Source of the DNA: Streptomyces sp. NBC_00247
GTDB taxonomy: Bacteria; Actinomycetota; Actinomycetes; Streptomycetales; Streptomycetaceae
Direction of reading: 5' to 3'
DNA length: 64,000 bases
NCBI RefSeq assembly: GCF_036188265.1
Contig: NZ_CP108093.1
Coordinates: forward strand, 2,480,001-2,544,000
The translations under genes were made by a program, and so were the position numbers. Positions 61,077 through 64,000 of this stretch are shown in pieces. The notes beneath the pieces are model-generated. The model was not told the DNA's origin, made no database searches, and saw nothing but the letters and a program-made list of their open reading frames with translations. Position 1 is the first letter of the stretch. Every line of letters begins with the position of its first letter.

Positions 61077-62030
61077 TCAGGCCACCGAGAACGCGATCCC
61101 GTCCAGAATGTCGTGCTCGCTCACCACGATCTCCTGGGCCCCCGTGCGCCGCATCAGGGCTTGGAGGATCAGGGCCCCGGAAGCGATCACGTCGACCCGG
61201 CCGGGGTGCATCGCGGGGATCGCGGCGCGGTCGGCGTGGGTGGAGGCGAGCAGGCTGGTGGTGATCTCCTCCACGCGGGCGAGGGAGATCCGGGAGTGGT
61301 GGATGGCCTCGGAGTCGTACTCCTTGAGGTCGAGCGCGATGGCGGCGATCGTGGTCACCGTACCGGCGAGGCCGACGAGGGTGGTGGCCCCGGTGAGCGG
61401 GACCGTCTCGGCGGCGAGGTCGAGGGCCGCGTCGATGTCGGCGCGGATCGCGGCGATCCGTGCCTCGGTCGGCGGGTCGATCTTCGCGCCGTCCTGGACG
61501 AGGTGGCGTTCCGTCATGCGGACGCAGCCGATGTCGACCGAGCGGGCCGCGCGGACCGTGTCGTCGCCGAGGACGAACTCGGTGGAGCCGCCGCCGATGT
61601 CGACCACGAGGTACGGGGCGGCGAAGCCGTGTCCGTCGGTGCCGTGGAGTTCCTTGGTGGCGCCGTCGAAGGAGAGCTGGGCCTCCTGGTCGCCGGTGAT
61701 CACCTCGGGCTCCACACCGAGGATCTCGTGGACGCCCCGGACGAAGTCGGCGCTGTTCTCGGCGTCGCGGGAGGCGGAGGTGGCGACGAAGCGGACCTTC
61801 TCCGCACCGAGCTCCTCGATGGCGCCGGCGTACTCGCGGCAGGCGGCGAACGTGCGCTCCAGGGCCTCGGGGGCGAGGCGTCCGGTGCGGTCGACGCCCT
61901 GGCCGAGGCGGACGATCCGCATCCGGCGGTCCAGCTCGGTGAAGCCACCGGTGGCGGGGTCGATGTCGGCGACGAGCAGCCGGATGGAGTTGGTACCGCA
62001 GTCGACGGCCGCGACCCGGGTCGTGGTCAC
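61077..62030 (-). CDS. Ppx/GppA-family phosphatase
   Basis: The 317-residue ASKHA-fold enzyme probably degrades polyphosphate or the pppGpp alarmone. The first phosphate motif is AAVDCGTNSIRLLVAD. VVDIGGGSTEFVLG holds the second, and LVGLAGTVTTIAAI the adenosine-type motif. The length matches the short actinobacterial form without the C-terminal HD-like domain. Its GTG overlaps the TGA of the DUF501 gene (GTGA at 62027-62030), so the two are coupled. Gene order eno, ftsB, DUF501, ppx is conserved in actinobacteria. Confidence 0.9.
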   Translation of the reverse strand: MTTTRVAAVDCGTNSIRLLVADIDPATGGFTELDRRMRIVRLGQGVDRTGRLAPEALERTFAACREYAGAIEELGAEKVRFVATSASRDAENSADFVRGVHEILGVEPEVITGDQEAQLSFDGATKELHGTDGHGFAAPYLVVDIGGGSTEFVLGDDTVRAARSVDIGCVRMTERHLVQDGAKIDPPTEARIAAIRADIDAALDLAAETVPLTGATTLVGLAGTVTTIAAIALDLKEYDSEAIHHSRISLARVEEITTSLLASTHADRAAIPAMHPGRVDVIASGALILQALMRRTGAQEIVVSEHDILDGIAFSVA

Positions 62031-62572
62031 GCGGTCTCCCCGGCCTGCTTCTCGGGCGTGCAGGGCGTGACGCAGGGGCCCTTGGCCCACCACTCGGGCA
62101 GCATGGCGATGGCCTCGTCGCCGAGCGGGTTCACGCCGGGTCCGGCGGCCAGCGAGTGGCCGACGAGGACGTGCAGGCACTTCACCCGGTCCGGCATGCC
62201 GCCGGCGCTCGGGAAGCCCTCCAGCACCTCGATGGCGTCGCGGCGGGCGAGGTAGTCCTCGTGCGCGGCGCGGTAGGAGGCGGCGAGCTCCGGGTCGGTG
62301 CCCAGGCGCTCGGTCATCTCCTTCATGACGCCGTTCGCCTCCAGCGTGCCGATCGCGGACGCGGCGCGCGGGCACGTCAGGTAGAACGTCGTCGGGAACG
62401 GCGTGCCGTCCTCCAGACGGGGCTGGGTCTCCACCACGTCCGGGTTGCCGCAGGGGCAGCGGTGCGCGATGGCGCGCAGCCCGCGCGGCGGCCGTCCGAG
62501 CTGCTGCTCGAACGCGGCGATGTCCGCGTCGGTGGGCGGAGTGGATTCGGTCTGCGGAGGGGCGGTGTCCAT
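62027..62572 (-). CDS. DUF501 protein
   Basis: The 181-residue soluble protein of unknown function is conserved in actinobacteria. It contains AIAHRCPCGNPDVVETQPRL and TTFYLTCPRA, with three or four Cys that could bind a metal, then KCLHVLVGHSLAAGPGVNPLG and CVTPCTP near the end. It stands between ftsB and ppx/gppA and overlaps the latter by 4 bases, so it is co-expressed with them. The ATG at 62572 is clear. Confidence 0.88.
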   Translation of the reverse strand: MDTAPPQTESTPPTDADIAAFEQQLGRPPRGLRAIAHRCPCGNPDVVETQPRLEDGTPFPTTFYLTCPRAASAIGTLEANGVMKEMTERLGTDPELAASYRAAHEDYLARRDAIEVLEGFPSAGGMPDRVKCLHVLVGHSLAAGPGVNPLGDEAIAMLPEWWAKGPCVTPCTPEKQAGETA

Positions 62573-62668
62573 GCCTGCCTTGGTTCTGCTCGAAGGTGCT
62601 GCTCTGTGGGGTGCGGTGCGCCGCGGGGCGCGGTTCTGCTCGGACCAGTGTGCCTGGCCGCGCGGGGC

Positions 62669-63172
62669 TCAGTCGCCGTGGGAGGAGCCGTCGGATTCGT
62701 TGCCGGAGCCGTCCGCGCTGTCCACGCCGTCCCAGAGGTTGGAGTGCCAGGGCCGGCCGTCGGCGCCGGGCTCGCCCCGGCCGTCGTCCGCCGCGTCGGG
62801 GTCGATCACGGTGTAGCCGGTCTCGCCGGGGAGGACGTAGTGGAGGTGTTCGCGGGCGAGGCGGCGGATGTACGCGTCGTCCTGGAGGCGGGCCTTCTCG
62901 TCCCGCAGCTCCTCGGCGCGCTTCCCGGCGTCCTGGAGCGTCCGTTCCTGGTCGGCGATCTCCTCGCGCTGGGAGACGTACTGCCGCATCGGGTACGCCA
63001 GCGCCACGATCAGGGTGCAGACGATCAGCGCCAGGAACGCGGCGCGGCCGGTGAGCCGGGAGCGGTGGGCCTGGCGGCGGTTCTGGGAGCGGTAGACGCG
63101 GGCCGCCGTCTGCTCGCCGAGCAGCCGCAGCCTGGTCGCGGTGGAGAACCGGTCGCGGTCCTTCACGGCCAT
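62669..63172 (-). CDS. Septum formation initiator, FtsB/DivIC family
   Basis: The 167-residue bitopic division protein has a basic cytoplasmic start and one helix (about residues 43-62, AFLALIVCTLIVALAYPM). An outer coiled coil follows (REEIADQERTLQDAGKRAEE), then the conserved IRRLAREHLHYVLPGET segment. The C-terminal tail of about 45 residues is polar and Gly/Asp/Ser-rich. FtsB/DivIC links FtsL and FtsQ at the septum. The ATG at 63172 has GGGAGG 7 nt upstream, better placed than the ATG at 63178. It lies downstream of eno on the same strand. Confidence 0.9.
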   Translation of the reverse strand: MAVKDRDRFSTATRLRLLGEQTAARVYRSQNRRQAHRSRLTGRAAFLALIVCTLIVALAYPMRQYVSQREEIADQERTLQDAGKRAEELRDEKARLQDDAYIRRLAREHLHYVLPGETGYTVIDPDAADDGRGEPGADGRPWHSNLWDGVDSADGSGNESDGSSHGD

Positions 63173-63194
63173 GTTCATGCCTCCCCGTCACGCA

Positions 63195-63249
63195 CGTCCG
63201 TCCCCGCACACGGTACGGGACCGAGTGCGGGGACGGACGGAGGCTGGTG
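63195..63249 (-). terminator. Hairpin terminator of eno
   Basis: CGTCCGTCCCCGCAC (63195-63209) pairs perfectly with GTGCGGGGACGGACG (63235-63249); CGGT/ACCG pairs within the loop. It is 26 bases past the eno stop. Confidence 0.8.
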
Positions 63250-63274
63250 GAGCGGGCCCTGGCCGGGCCGCGGA

Positions 63275-64000
<726 letters not shown>

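Overview
The window is high-G+C actinobacterial chromosome, almost certainly Streptomyces. It carries recognisable bldM and whiD genes, a ShbA-type sigma factor gene, a tRNA-Leu with anticodon UAA (the bldA type), three Ser/Thr kinase-family genes in a row, and third-position G/C-rich codon use throughout. No insertion sequence, integrase, phage module, CRISPR array or rRNA gene was seen. Most of it looks like conserved core chromosome. The stretch from about 36.9 to 60.4 kb (MFS/MarR pair, RNA ligase, sugar locus, orphan antitoxin, GH43 enzyme) is more accessory in character.

Layout. 1-11 kb: 5' end of pcrA; two paralogous NlpC/P60 cell-wall endopeptidases, the first behind a cyclic-di-AMP riboswitch; a two-component system whose kinase carries a PspC domain, divergent from a PspC/LiaF-like protein; several membrane proteins. 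11-17.6 kb: guaA; a leader peptide and hairpin pair in front of a chorismate mutase; a GMC oxidoreductase; a succinate-semialdehyde dehydrogenase. 17.8-25.3 kb: three membrane-anchored kinase-family proteins, the middle one a pseudokinase with a very long repeat-rich insertion. 25.6-32.6 kb: glpD, a nucleotide-sugar dehydrogenase lacking its catalytic cysteine, a Pro-rich membrane protein, guaB3 and guaB. 32.8-35.1 kb: shbA, bldM and whiD, with a sigma-BldN-like promoter ahead of bldM.

35.2-41 kb: divergent LysR and MOSC genes, divergent MFS and MarR genes with palindromic operators, an RNA-ligase-like gene, two overlapping Cys-rich small genes, and the tRNA-Leu(UAA). 41.2-50.6 kb: a sugar-use locus made of a GH2 beta-mannosidase, a five-gene Opp/Dpp-type ABC transporter and a divergent LacI-family regulator sharing a CebR-like operator. 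The binding-protein and regulator genes each contain a TTA codon, which links the locus to the tRNA beside it. 51-57.6 kb: a MacB/FtsX-like exporter, a cyclopropane-fatty-acid synthase and NDH-2 with a Rex-like operator. 58-64 kb: an orphan Phd-type antitoxin, a Tat-exported GH43 enzyme, a left-handed-beta-helix protein, then the core run eno, ftsB/divIC, DUF501, ppx/gppA, transcribed leftward.

Genes that probably work together are guaA, guaB and guaB3 (GMP supply); shbA, bldM, whiD and tRNA-Leu(UAA) (growth and sporulation control); and the beta-mannosidase, ABC transporter and LacI regulator (mannoside uptake and cleavage). Start codons were chosen from ribosome-binding sites, overlaps and family habit, and all homology calls rest on reading the translated sequence without a database search.
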